DNA of 64,000 bases from Ganoderma boninense (lineage: Eukaryota; Basidiomycota; Agaricomycetes; Polyporales; Polyporaceae). A program made the position numbers and the translations under genes. The DNA lies in NCBI GenBank assembly GCA_002900995.3, contig PJEW03000014.1, forward strand, positions 409,214 through 473,213, read 5' to 3'. Of this stretch, positions 1 through 10,721 are shown one piece after another. The first letter of the stretch is position 1, and each line of letters opens with the position of its first letter. The notes under the pieces are model-generated. The model searched no databases. It was given only the letters and a program-made list of their open reading frames with translations, and was not told where the DNA came from.

Positions 1-2
1 TT

Positions 3-3000
3 GCTAAGGTGATCCGTGCTCGGGTTCGCAGCATATTGTGCCAGTTTGGTCACAGCAAAAGTCAAATCTGGTCTCGTACCCAGCATGAGGTAGAGCAGAG
101 AACCAATGATTTTCTGATATCTGGAGCGAAGTTCCGGCGTGGACTGTTCTGTGTTGGGTGCAGGTATGTAACCCGCAGGGAGTGGAGTTAAAGCAGGTCG
201 CGCGTTTGTCATGCCGCAGCGGTCCAATACTTTTTCCAAATATGCACGTTGATCTAAGAAGATCTTTCGACCTATGCGAGTAATGCGCATGCGCAAGAAC
301 TCTTTGGCATCACCAAGATCACGGCATTCCCATTTCTTCATGAAGCGAGCTTTGAGAAGAGCTACAAGCTTCTTGTTGCGCCCACAGAAAAGCGCATTGT
401 CAACATAGACGATTACAACTAGAAGTTCGCCATCTGAGTGACGTCTGTAGATGTACAATCCTGCATCGTTGGTGAGGCGTTTAAAGCCCATCAACTTCAT
501 GGACTCAGACAAGGTGCGCCACCACGCTAAGCCTGCCTGTTTAAGTCTGTATAGAGCACGCTTCAATCTGAAGACTTTGTGCTCAGAGCCAGGGGTGCGA
601 AATCCTTCTGGCTGCTCCAGGTAGATTTCTTCATCCAGTTTACCATATAGGTAAGCACTGCGCACATCGAGTCCTGAAATGTGCCAGTCCTTGAGTGCTG
701 CAAGCGCTATGATGAGACGGACTGTCTCAAAGCGCACAACTGGAGAAAATATCTTGTCGAAGTCTTCGCCTTCAACCTGGGAGAAGCCTTTCACTACAAG
801 TCTGGCTTTCTTACGACCGTCAGTTTTGACGTCAAATACCCAGCGGTTTTTGACAACCTTACGTCCTTTTGGACGATCGACCACATCATAAACATCACGC
901 CTGCGAAGAGCCTCTAGTTCTTCGCAGCAAGCAGTAAACCACTCCTTTTGCTCAGCCTTTGGTAGGCTGGTGATATCACGGTAAGTCCACTCACGCACAT
1001 TAGGCAGTGGTACTTTCTCCCCCTCATTTGGTGGGATCGCTTTCGCGATGAGGAATTGGATGAGACTAGCTCCCCCTTCCCGACATAGTTGTGCCTCATC
1101 AGTTCTAGGAGCACGCAAGACACCTTCGACTTCTTCAGACGATTGACCTGATGACTCTTCTTCAGACTCGTCGTCAGACTCATCTTCAGACTCGTCGTCA
1201 TCTTCTTCTTCCTCATCATCATCGTCATCATCGTCTTCGTCGGGGTCTGGGCCATCTGGACTAGGAGCTGAAGGTTGAGGTTGAGGTAGGACGTATGCAG
1301 GTGTTGGGTCTGAGCCCGAGTCCTCCTCTTCCTCAGCATCGCTACTACTAGACGAGATTACAGGGGTAGGTTCCCTGTGCGTGCGCATCGAAGGTGGAAG
1401 AAAAACAGGTAGATCGCATTCAGCAGATCTCTGGCGTGATTGTGGAAGTGATCGGGTGTAACTAGGTCCGGGAACCTGTTCATCCCTCGAAGGAGGTGCA
1501 GTCCGAGAGCGACTCGGCTGTTCACCAATCATTTGTTTCCACGATCCCCGTTTCTCAATATCCTTAGAAATGTCTGTAGGGTGTCGTGATTCACCATAGA
1601 CATTGCCTTCGCGAACTGGTACTTTCCGCTCCCTCGCAGGCCGTCGCGATCCTTCCGCGACTTGCCTTTCAACCGGAGGAGGTTGCGGCGGCATAGGGTG
1701 TTGCACTACTGGTACATTCTCCCTGCGCTGTGCACTAGGTTGAGATGGTACAGGGGGTACAGCCGGAGCTGGTGCAGGTGCGACGTCTCGTGCCTTACCC
1801 TTGCCCTTTGTGGAAGGTTTTGTGGGAGGACGGCGTGGCTCATCACCGTCATCAGGGAGTAAAAAAGGAGCAGTTGCCTGGTCGACAGGTTCAACTGGTT
1901 CGGGCGCATCATGCTGCTCTTGTCGCTTCTTGTCGTGCGAGCACTTTGGAAATGAGGTCTCGTCAAACAATGCTTGTGCAGCAGTAAAGATGACGTTGTT
2001 TGGCAAGCGCATGAACTTATGGTTGTGGTTGCCAGCACCAATACCAAGATAAATCATCAGCTCTGACTTGGGCGATAATTTGTTCTTGCGAATTTCGGGT
2101 GGCAAGTATACATATGCTCCACAACCGAATACTCGAAGGTGACTGATGTCTGGCTTGGTACCATTCAAAAGTTCGTATGGTGTCCGCCATTCAAGGCGAC
2201 GCATGGGGGTCCTGTTGTACAGGTGCGCTGCGTGTTCGAAGGAGAATTCCCACCAAGACTGAGGAATGCAGGCATCATGCCACATAGCTTCACTCTTGTC
2301 CATGAGCGTTCGAATGATTCGCTCTGCGCGGCCATTCTGTTGATGAATATGAGGCGCGCTTGGAATGATCTCGATGCCGCGGTCTTTGAGCATGTTGGTG
2401 TAGGCAAGTGATTTAAGTTCGCCTCCAGAATCTGATTGCCACTTGATTATTTTCGCATCGTACTGCATCTCGACATATGCGATCCATTGTCGTGTAGATG
2501 GCAGTGCATTGGCTTTGGTGCGAAGACAAATCTCCCATGAATATGATGTGTAGTCATCATAAAATAGGATTGCGTGCTCGTACTTGTGGTACGAGGGCAC
2601 GGGGAAACTTTTCAGATCAACATGGATCAGCTCAAAAGGCTTGGATGCACGCCGATTGTCAATCGGGTGAGATTGCGATGGCATTTTGCCTTCAGCACAT
2701 CCTCGGCAAATCGAGTTCCTTTTGGGAGTCTCAACAATCGGACACTTCTCAGTGTGTTTCCGAAGGTGTCTCAGCACGTCGTCTGAAGGATGACCTAAGC
2801 GACGGTGGAGAGTATCATGGTCTATGCCTGCCAAGGCGACCATGCTTCGTGCCTGAACAGGCTGCGTATAAATCACATATATTGTATCACCAACTTCACG
2901 TGGTTCGAAAGAAACCACATGGTTCTTGTTGCTGTAAAGCGAGATCTTGGCGGTAGTAGCACGCACTGACATCCCGCTTCGCAGAAGAGCACCCATAGAT

Positions 3001-4859
3001 ATGAGTTTGTTGGTGAGATTTGGAACCAAGGCAACATTTGTCAACCTTAAAGTTCTGCCTGTCTCCAATAGTAGGAAGACAGTGCCTTCGCCAGTCATAT
3101 ATGTCGTACTATCAGCAGTGCTGAGCAGACGTTTGGTCTTGTAGTAGCGGAAATCAGCAAAGTCACCCAAGGAGTAGGTGAAGTGTGTCGACGCTCCTGA
3201 GTCGAGCATCCAGACACTGTTATTGCGATCAACTGATTTCGCTTTCCCCTTGCACTTCGCGCACACTGCATATGTAGAGCGGTGAAGACATGAATTATCT
3301 TCTGCAGCTACTGATAATACAGTTGTAGCTACAGGTATGCGCGATATATCTACACAACGAGAGGAACTTGCGACACTAGTCACTGCCGATTGAGGCGTGC
3401 AGTCAGCATACAACTCATGGTGTAGTGGGGAATGGACTGACCATTGACGATCGAAGAACTCCTCGACGTCTTCGTCCCGCTCATCCTCACTGCTGAGTCT
3501 GAGGGATACGGCTTCTTCCATGTCCATGTCCATGTCCGCGGTGACGGCGCCTATGCGCTCCCTGAGGTTCGGGCTGATGCGCGACTCTAGGGTGTACCGG
3601 CGGGGCTTGGGCTCTTGCTCCTCGCTGTCCGAGTCCTCGTCGCTGAGCACCTCGACGATCCTAGTGCTGCTGTGCACGATGGGCGTGGGGCTGCGCGATA
3701 TGGGGCTGGTGGAGCGGGAGTCCTCGCTGAGTGTCGCGGAGGATTCCGGCGAAGAGCGCCTGGAGTGCTGCTCTGTCGTCAGCATTTGGACGGAGTCCTT
3801 GCTGTGGCTGCTGGCCATGACGAGCATCTCGAGCTTGCAGATGCGCTCAGTAGTTGCCTCGACGCCCAGCTCCTTCACGAGGTCGAATGCCTGCATGAGC
3901 GCAGGGTACTGGTTTTTTAGGCCAGTCCTTGCGTGGAGGGGCTTGACGGGCTTGTGCAGGAGCGCGCGGGGGTCTCGCGACTGCGGCACCGTGTCCATCT
4001 CGCCCTTGGTGATCACAGGGTGTGAATCAGCGATGTGGGCAATGTGCGCATGGTGATGCGCACCTTGGTGCTGCTGGAAGCGGCCGCGTCCTCCGCGCCT
4101 GCCCCGATGGGTTTGCTGCTGCTGCCCCTGAGGGCGCTGCTGCTGATGCTGCTGCTGGCCTTGCGGGCGCTGCTGCTGGCGGAAAGTGGGGTTTTGCGGC
4201 TTGCGCTTGACTACACTAATCTTGTTTGCGCTGTCGCACGGCTTCTGCTGGTGGCGCCCCTGGCGCTGCTCCCAGTACATGATGACGCGGTTGCGAACAT
4301 TGTCGAAGGTTTCTAGACAGACAGCTGGAGTAGTTGCCATCGGCACGAGGCCTGAGGTGTAAACTTGGATAATGGGGTCTATCGCGGATGGGAGCTTCAA
4401 GAGGAGGATCATCCCCTTGATGTGCTCAGCGACGGTAAACTGGTTGGTCTCGAGCATCTGGAAGTGAGCGCGGAGCTTGTCCATCGCAGGGATAGGGTTG
4501 GAGTCGCTAGGAATGGTGACGCCCATGGCAGCGCGGAAGTCCTGGTAGACAATCGGGATGCCGGGCTTCCCGTAGGTGTCCTTGAGACAGTCCCAGACCT
4601 CCTTGGTGGTGGTCTTGGAGTCAATCGCAGTGCCAATGCTGTCATCGACATGGAGACGGATGCTGCCGTGAGCAGCGGTGTCGTCCTCGTTCCAACTGTC
4701 GACCTTGTCCTCGTTCGAGCCGTCAGCGGCCAAGGTTGGACAGGCCTTGGTCATAGGCTTGGTCCAACAGCCCGTCGTCTGGAGGTACGCCTCCATCTTC
4801 GGCACCCACTGAAGGTAGTTGTTCGTGAAGTCATGGTGTTTTTGTTGGGCAAGGGACAT
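3..4859 (-). CDS. copia gag-pol polyprotein, one open frame, C-terminus outside window
   Basis: I read the frame from ATG at 4859 to the window edge (about 1,619 codons) and found no stop. Gag occupies the first ~300 residues and ends in a Gln/His/Arg-rich tail. Protease shows WMLDSGASTHFT near 3205-3240. A Cys/His segment resembling the GAG-pre-integrase zinc finger (HRRLGH, then CRGC) lies near 2690-2820. The integrase core has HVDLKS, QSDSGGE and the NGRAER glutamate (2300-2620), followed by HLRVFGC (2110-2150). An Asp/Glu-rich linker encoded at about 1120-1260 separates integrase from RT. RT starts with FDVKTDG (about 820) and has LDVRSAYLYG (first catalytic Asp, 666-668). The conserved YVDD is read as YVDN: the second Asp codon is AAT (396-398). 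The frame is still open at KLAQYAANPSTDHLS near the edge. Family assignment is firm; activity is doubtful because of the Asp-to-Asn change. Confidence 0.95.
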   Translation of the reverse strand, partial: MSLAQQKHHDFTNNYLQWVPKMEAYLQTTGCWTKPMTKACPTLAADGSNEDKVDSWNEDDTAAHGSIRLHVDDSIGTAIDSKTTTKEVWDCLKDTYGKPGIPIVYQDFRAAMGVTIPSDSNPIPAMDKLRAHFQMLETNQFTVAEHIKGMILLLKLPSAIDPIIQVYTSGLVPMATTPAVCLETFDNVRNRVIMYWEQRQGRHQQKPCDSANKISVVKRKPQNPTFRQQQRPQGQQQHQQQRPQGQQQQTHRGRRGGRGRFQQHQGAHHHAHIAHIADSHPVITKGEMDTVPQSRDPRALLHKPVKPLHARTGLKNQYPALMQAFDLVKELGVEATTERICKLEMLVMASSHSKDSVQMLTTEQHSRRSSPESSATLSEDSRSTSPISRSPTPIVHSSTRIVEVLSDEDSDSEEQEPKPRRYTLESRISPNLRERIGAVTADMDMDMEEAVSLRLSSEDERDEDVEEFFDRQWSVHSPLHHELYADCTPQSAVTSVASSSRCVDISRIPVATTVLSVAAEDNSCLHRSTYAVCAKCKGKAKSVDRNNSVWMLDSGASTHFTYSLGDFADFRYYKTKRLLSTADSTTYMTGEGTVFLLLETGRTLRLTNVALVPNLTNKLISMGALLRSGMSVRATTAKISLYSNKNHVVSFEPREVGDTIYVIYTQPVQARSMVALAGIDHDTLHRRLGHPSDDVLRHLRKHTEKCPIVETPKRNSICRGCAEGKMPSQSHPIDNRRASKPFELIHVDLKSFPVPSYHKYEHAILFYDDYTSYSWEICLRTKANALPSTRQWIAYVEMQYDAKIIKWQSDSGGELKSLAYTNMLKDRGIEIIPSAPHIHQQNGRAERIIRTLMDKSEAMWHDACIPQSWWEFSFEHAAHLYNRTPMRRLEWRTPYELLNGTKPDISHLRVFGCGAYVYLPPEIRKNKLSPKSELMIYLGIGAGNHNHKFMRLPNNVIFTAAQALFDETSFPKCSHDKKRQEQHDAPEPVEPVDQATAPFLLPDDGDEPRRPPTKPSTKGKGKARDVAPAPAPAVPPVPSQPSAQRRENVPVVQHPMPPQPPPVERQVAEGSRRPARERKVPVREGNVYGESRHPTDISKDIEKRGSWKQMIGEQPSRSRTAPPSRDEQVPGPSYTRSLPQSRQRSAECDLPVFLPPSMRTHREPTPVISSSSSDAEEEEDSGSDPTPAYVLPQPQPSAPSPDGPDPDEDDDDDDDEEEEDDDESEDESDDESEEESSGQSSEEVEGVLRAPRTDEAQLCREGGASLIQFLIAKAIPPNEGEKVPLPNVREWTYRDITSLPKAEQKEWFTACCEELEALRRRDVYDVVDRPKGRKVVKNRWVFDVKTDGRKKARLVVKGFSQVEGEDFDKIFSPVVRFETVRLIIALAALKDWHISGLDVRSAYLYGKLDEEIYLEQPEGFRTPGSEHKVFRLKRALYRLKQAGLAWWRTLSESMKLMGFKRLTNDAGLYIYRRHSDGELLVVIVYVDNALFCGRNKKLVALLKARFMKKWECRDLGDAKEFLRMRITRIGRKIFLDQRAYLEKVLDRCGMTNARPALTPLPAGYIPAPNTEQSTPELRSRYQKIIGSLLYLMLGTRPDLTFAVTKLAQYAANPSTDHLS

Positions 4860-4942
4860 GCACCCAGAGATTTAATTCTGTAGTTTCTTGCCACCCCTGT
4901 CCACGTCTCATTTTCCTGTTCACGCTCTGCTTCGTAGGGAGG

Positions 4943-5260
4943 TGTTGAGTATCATGTTGCAAGCTTACTCATTGCGCCCATTCAGTATGTGAACGCATAG
5001 CCGTCCCGCAGAAGCCAAGCCTAACCACACGTTTAACTCAACACGTGATCCTCCCGCTCCAGCACCCCGCCCCGTCAGGTCATGCGACATTGACAAGAGT
5101 GATATATCTCCATTGTTGCACCTGCAAAGCAGTGAAGAGAACAATTGCAGAGGTATTATAGCATAAAAGCAATGAGCAGAAGACACAGCATATGAGCACT
5201 AAGGAAGCACGACAGCAAAAAAGCGAATGGGATAAGGGGGGTTGCGGAAAGGACTGAACA
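4943..5260 (-). repeat. candidate 5' LTR of the copia element
   Basis: In plus-strand reading this 318-bp segment begins TGTTGAGT (4943-4950) and ends ACTGAACA (5253-5260). The two ends are inverted repeats with 7 of 8 positions matching and carry the TG...CA termini of LTRs. It lies 83 bp upstream of the gag start. A minus-strand TATAAT (5160-5155) could be the U3 promoter. No convincing tRNA primer-binding site was recognised next to 4942. The boundaries rest on the termini alone because the partner LTR is outside the window. Confidence 0.5.
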
Positions 5261-5301
5261 ATTGCATACGACATCTAATATTCTCGCGTCAGAATCCCTC
5301 A

Positions 5302-7190
5302 TCACTCGGAACTACATGCACCTTGGTTCTCAAGTACGTCCGAATGCTGGTCACGGTCGCTCGATGTGACGGACGATTCCTCTATGTCAAGTGTGTTCGA
5401 AAGTGTTGCTTGGCTCCGGGACTTGGTCCTGAAGCGTATCGGCGCAGAGATAGGACGGGTTGAGGGGAGCTGATGTAGCGGAATAATTTGCGTCCGGTTG
5501 TGTTCCACGGAAGCCTCTGTATGTATAATACATGCAGTGTTGCACAAGGGAAAGAACAGTAGATCACCATAAAACAGGGAAAACTAGTCAGCATTGGCAA
5601 TATAAGGAGCTATGAACATAGGCCATACCACGGAGATGGATTAGCATACGCTGGCTCATGATCCACGTCAATGTGTACCCTAGGGTAGCACTGTAGAGAT
5701 AAACGTCAGCAAGCAATTTTGATGCTGCTCATGATACAGTACCCAATACTCACCCAGAAGACTGCAAATAATTAGCATTAGACGCGATAATACACGGAAT
5801 ATGGAAGAATGGTGGAACTATACCTGATACGCTTCGTCTGTGCTTCTATACAGGATCAAGTTCAGAATGTTGGCCCCTGATATGTAAATGATGAATACAT
5901 AGTTGCGTGCAGAATCCCGACACGAACCACGTACCCGTCAACGCCACGAAATAAAGGAGGCCATCAGTGAGCATACTGTCCCACAATACATCAGAAATTG
6001 ATTGACTAGAGTTCGGGCAGAACCATACATCTTGACAACATGCTCCATTCTTGTGCAACACGACAGTCAGTCAGTACCGTTGTAGAATACACTGGGGCAC
6101 TACTCACTCCTTGGAGGTGGGAGAGATATTCCTCAGGTACGCAGTCGAAACGCATAGCGTTATCGCGTCATATACCATTGCAAAGACGTAGAACATCCAC
6201 ACCGTGAGGCGCGGTGGCATGTCTCCTGGCACGCAGCTGGTAAATTTGATCAGAGGTTACCGCATACACTTCGACGTAGATACCTTACTTGCCACCCTGT
6301 CCTAGCAAGGCTAAATAATAGAAATTTTCGCCGTTAGAACCATACGCTTCAATCCAGCCATGAAGGGAAACAGAGACCGAACACTCACGAACACGATTTG
6401 ACAGATTAAAATACCCTTCCGCCTGCCATGACTAAATTGTCAGACGTAGAGGAAGCAACATTTAGTTAACTCACGATAGATGCTACCATACACGCCATGA
6501 CAATTGGCCATAAAACCCAAGGCCTCCGTCGTGAAACATTCACAGTTCTATAAAACATTCAGGTTGACTTGGTGATGCAGACAGGAGGGTAATTCACCTG
6601 ATACCAAGGATTACTTGCGAAACAATAGCTTGAATAACTGCGCGTTACAACAAGGGATGTAAGATTATAGATACCATGGTGAGTAAAGGGAATGAGGCGT
6701 ATGGAAGCAAGCAGCAATGGCTGTTAAGGAGGAATGGGGCATGCAGCCAAGAATCAGAGAACGCGCACCTTTGAAAACGGGAGCGACGTAGTGATATTTT
6801 GCGCATGACTCCTCCGTAAAGAAATCACCGAAATAGCCGATGCTGCTTGTCACCAGTGCGAGGATACTGGTGTATCTGAACGGGGGCCAAGTACTCTGAT
6901 CAGTGACCTGCACGGTGACCGCGAGCGAGAGAAAGAGGGGGTTACCTAATGGCGATGAAGAAGATGCAGCTCGGGCTAAGACGCCATGACCGCTGGCTCC
7001 TCAAGAAGAGCCATTCCGCGGGCAAGGTCTGAAGGTAGCTGGTCGACAATTCGGAGAACGAATTCACGTCAGAACGAATGCGAGGCTCATCCGGAGGTTT
7101 GACATACTGGTAACAGCCAATCGACAGAGCGACGATCCGTAGGTAGACCGTGGTTGTGTTGTGCCCATGCGCTCCGTCAAAAGAATCCAT
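5302..7190 (-). CDS. DUF6533-type multi-spanning membrane protein, complete, 13 exons
   Basis: The exon map closes in phase throughout: 7190-7108, 7038-6946, 6875-6769, 6637-6598, 6547-6475, 6431-6389, 6310-6289, 6236-6108, 6005-5935, 5876-5824, 5761-5754, 5690-5629, 5516-5302. Total 999 nt, giving 332 residues. Introns run from 50 to 131 nt; exon 11 is only 8 nt. The N-terminus (YLQTLPAEW, then RSQRSW) matches the DUF6533 signature of Agaricomycete membrane proteins. Downstream motifs typical of the family are VSQVILGIR, SRRRPWVLW, VYDAITLCVSTAYL, LYFVALTGANILNL and TLTWIMSQRMLIHLR. About seven hydrophobic segments are followed by a hydrophilic Ser/Thr-rich tail of some 70 residues ending in a TAA or equivalent stop at 5302. 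The molecular function of the family is unknown. The start is the first ATG of the open exon; intron 3 is the least certain. Confidence 0.85.
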
Positions 7191-8561
7191 GCTGATGGGC
7201 CGCAGTGTGCCTTGCGTTCGAGAGAGACGCCAGGTTCAAGCAGAGAGTTAGTCGTCGAACGGGATGGACGTCGACGACGGAGGAGTTCGTGGCAACGGGG
7301 GGCTCAGGCGGGCACTTGCAGGAGACCGAAGACGTGGCGATCATCGGAGCTGGCATCCTGCCTGTCTAGGTTAAGCCTGAGTTTGCAATCTCAACTCCGC
7401 CAGGCGTAGTAGCTTACCCGGCATGATTAGATTTTCACTCGTAACTTTGCTTTCACTGTACTGAAGTTGGCAGTGGACGCTCTTCATTGCCTACCAATTC
7501 TCGATAGGTCGACGTTGGTTGCATCGACACACTACATTGACCTTCCGCCCGAACGCGTCGGTTCTTGCGTACCGCTCACATGTCCGCCGCGATTTCTGTC
7601 TAGAGCTGTGTCCTTGCTCATATATTTGCGCGCAGTTGTATGGTTCGCTTTTGAAGCCGCGTTCAGGGATATTTACTCGGTGGTTATTCCCATGAGGTGA
7701 ATGGTAGGAGCTGGGTCTGAGGGGTAAGGCTCCCGCTCTCAGACTCCATGCGCTTGCAGATTCTATGCCAGCACATCGTTCCGGCGCATGACAGCGAGGC
7801 ATCGGATATCTAAGTTACACGCCCCACGCCACCCAGTCCTGCTCGAGCTCGACCGCATGCACCGTTAACCAGCACTGTCCGGCTACCCACATCCAGCATA
7901 CTCGGATAGGCGGCCACGCCTCCCTCGCAATTGGTGAACGCCGTTTGCAACTCGTCGGACTCTCACGCTGTCGACGTATTGCCCAGGGCGACGATGTATC
8001 ATCCTCGTGAGGATTTGATTACCTCCGCCGAATCCACACAGAAGGCTGAGGGTTGAAGGCAGAAGGCAGACTGGCTGCGGCGGCCGGGAGAAGGTACATG
8101 GATCCGATGATGATATCGATGCGTCAGCATTATTCTGAAGTGTAGTCCCGAAGGGGGTGGAGAGAGACGGTAGCACTACTTACAGGCCGGTGGGATGGGT
8201 TGTCATAGAAAGACAGAGAGTCTGCCTATATCAGAAGGAAAAATCCGTTAACGATGGTGGGTACAGTAAGGCAAAGGAAGGAACACGGCGACATCGGGGG
8301 TTCTATAAGCATAGTAAAAGGGAATAGGGTAACGGATCGCATGTCGACGGCGAGCCTCGGGAGGGGCATACACGCCCATGGTGGTAAAGCACATGGTGGC
8401 GGCGGAGAGGGAGAAATATGACATGTTCAGAAGGGCAAAGATGAAGATGAAGAGGAGACACGACGCGCCTACGCCATCATGCCCACGAGGAACATCGGCT
8501 CCGGCACGGCGTACAGTCCCGGCGCGAGATCCTCGGGACTGCTCGCCGTCGGCGAGTACGT
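7191..8561. other. intergenic region, no supported gene
   Basis: Upstream of the membrane-protein gene and downstream of the GC-rich gene at 8562-9915. Open frames are short, overlap on both strands and show neither family motifs nor a consistent splice pattern. It probably holds the promoter of the membrane-protein gene, but no individual site can be pointed to. Confidence 0.5.
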
Positions 8562-9915
8562 CTACACCGAGTACTGGTACTGCAGACGCGGGGACTGCAT
8601 CGCGGGCTCCCCGGCCCCAGGGTAATAGTACATGTCCTGCTGTCCTGCTGCGCGTGCCTGTGGAAGGAAGGAAGGAAGCGCGCCGCCAGCGCCGTTCGAC
8701 GACCATCGGGGGAGGCGAGGGATGGAAGAGGAGGAAGGGCAGAAAGAACACTCACTCGATGGCGCCGGCATCGAGCGTAGAGTCGGTGCTCGACCGCATC
8801 AGCGGCACCTGCGGAGGTGCTCTGAGGCACCGCCTGGCCCGCAGCGGCGAGGCCGATTGGCATCGGGTCGTTGTGGTGCTACAGCCCCCGTGCATGATGC
8901 CCGTGCCCGCGCGCATGAGCACCATGTGCGTGTATGTGCGCATCGGCGGCGACGACGAACGCCCCGAGCTGCTGGAGATTCTCCGTGTGAGGAACGCGGG
9001 CGAGGCGCGCGCACGGACGCCGCTGCGCCTTGAGGGTAGCCTTGAGTTACATCTGCGCCGCCGCCGATCCCACAGGCGGGGAAGTACGTCCCTGTACCGT
9101 TCGTGTACGGCGCGTGCTCGCAGTACCCGCGAAGCGCCGCCGGCTCGTGGCTCGCATACGCGTCGCCCCCCCCCCCTCCGCCGTCGTCTCGTACGCCGCC
9201 ACGAGCTGGAGTGCGTATCGTAAGCGCGGTGGTGGTAGCCGGCGGACGAGAGGGAGTGCGCGTGCGCGTCGGCCTTGGCGAAGGACAGCTCAGGGGTCGA
9301 GACGCCGTGCTCCTCCTTGGCCTGGACGAGTCGCAGTCGGAGAGCGACTCGGCCGTCTCGGCGGGTTCGGAGGAGCACCCGGAGTGCGCGCGCTGATGGC
9401 GGCCTTGGGTCGCGTTTTGCGGGATGGTGCGCGTCTCCTCGATGTACTCGCAGACGTATCCACAGGCCAGAGCACTGGAGAGACAGGCGGAGAATGTAAG
9501 GTTTGGACGAGCGTACGATGACGTGAAGGGGTGTGGCGTGCCTTTTTCTTGCGTTGGCGGAATTTGTTGCACGCCTTCTGCCTGCGCCGGTTTTTCAAGG
9601 GCGTCGGCGAAAGGAGGAACATGCGCGTCCCCTCTGGCCCGGGTGGGGGGGGGGGGGACGGTGGCGTGGTAGTGGTAGTATTCGAGCCCCAGGGAACGTC
9701 GTAAGGGATGAGCCTCCGCCGCTAGTGCGAGATCGAGGGGGGAGGGGGGAGTGGGGGAAAAGATCTACCCGGGCAAGGCACGGGGATGAGCGGCCCCCAG
9801 CCCCAGCCCGGGTCACCACCGTAACGGTACGGCTCATCGGTGCAGTGCTCGAACATCATGGTGAGTTGCTCGCTGCCCACCCCGAACCTAGCATTGGGAT
9901 TAAAAGAGTACATAT
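8562..9915 (-). CDS. unrecognised GC-rich multi-exon gene
   Basis: The best supported part is the 3' end. The last exon (8657-8562, acceptor CCACAG) encodes ARAAGQQDMYYYPG and ends LQYQYSV plus stop. The previous exon (8878-8756) joins it in phase at a GTGAGT donor. A plausible start is the ATG at 9915 (MYSFNPNARFG), followed by a Gly/Pro/Trp-rich stretch and a GT donor near 9774. Between 8.9 and 9.7 kb all minus-strand frames are long because the DNA is very GC-rich, so the internal exons cannot be chosen by eye. No domain recognised. It could be a regulatory protein with low-complexity regions, but that is only a guess from composition. Confidence 0.35.
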
Positions 9916-10721
9916 CATGTGAGGAGGCCTGTTGAGTGCGCGGGGGAGGGGGCACGGCCGGGTGGGAGGGCTCCGGATGGATGCGAAGAGGGTGGCGGAG
10001 ATGTGTGACGACGAGGAGCGACTGACAGGGAATGGAGAGGGCTAAGGAGCGTTCGTTCTTTAAACAAGTGATTGGGCGAGGACATCGAGTGCGCGAATTC
10101 GAAGGAATATAATCGAAAAAAGGGCGCGAACGGATGTCTAGAGGCTGAGACGGCCAACGGCATTCGAGCACGTTCTTCCGCGCGTCTCCGACTGCGATCA
10201 AGGATATCCACCCTCGCAATTCATCGGCACCCAATATCCTCCAGCTTCATGAACAGAATCCTGGTGTGGGGTTCACATATCGAGATCGGGATTCAGCCTA
10301 GTCTTTCCTCACTTCACTTGATCATTTTCGCCGCCCGACAACCAATATTCGGCTGTCCGCGACGGCCCAAGCGGTCGGTAGCGCGAGGCGAGCCCAGCTG
10401 CTCGTCCCCGCGCATGTGACAATGCAGCAGAACCCACCGACGACTCAGAGACACGAGGCGAGGGACGGTGCAGCGAGCACTGTGGGGGCCCTGCGTGCAC
10501 CCTCAAAACGAGGATCCTAGCCGAGGGCTTCCTGAGCCAGGGCGCCGGGCGACGACTGCGTTCTGGGGCAAAGAGAGCCCGAGGGAACAAGGCTACAGTA
10601 AAATTTGACTTGGTACCGGGAGAATCTGGGCAGAATTCCACAAAAGCGTAAAGGTCAGCAGCGCCTAGGCAACGCGAGTCTCGATATTGTCAAATCCTTA
10701 CCCCATACAGTTCACGGGCGT

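Larger units (their letters stand above)
1..5260 (-). mobile_element. Ty1/copia LTR retrotransposon, 5' portion (3' end beyond window)
   Basis: Domain order on the minus strand is gag, protease, integrase, reverse transcriptase, the order that separates Ty1/copia from Ty3/gypsy. A candidate 5' LTR (4943-5260) precedes gag. The rest of RT, RNase H and the 3' LTR lie beyond the left edge, so age from LTR divergence cannot be judged here. The bases just outside the LTR (5261-5265, ATTGC) would be one copy of the target duplication; the other is not visible. The reading frame is uninterrupted, suggesting a young insertion, but the RT catalytic motif is altered (see CDS). The element lies in the same orientation as the gene at 5302-7190 and starts 42 bp beyond its stop codon. 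Confidence 0.93.

Noticed and set aside
3520..4883. Plus-strand open frames of up to 178 codons opposite the copia gag and linker
   Set aside because: They are mirror frames of the continuous minus-strand polyprotein, with compositions explained by its Gln, Ser and Asp/Glu codons.
8378..9223. 281-codon plus-strand open frame
   Set aside because: Arg/Pro/Ser-dominated translation of very GC-rich DNA; the opposite strand has in-phase exons ending in a normal C-terminus.
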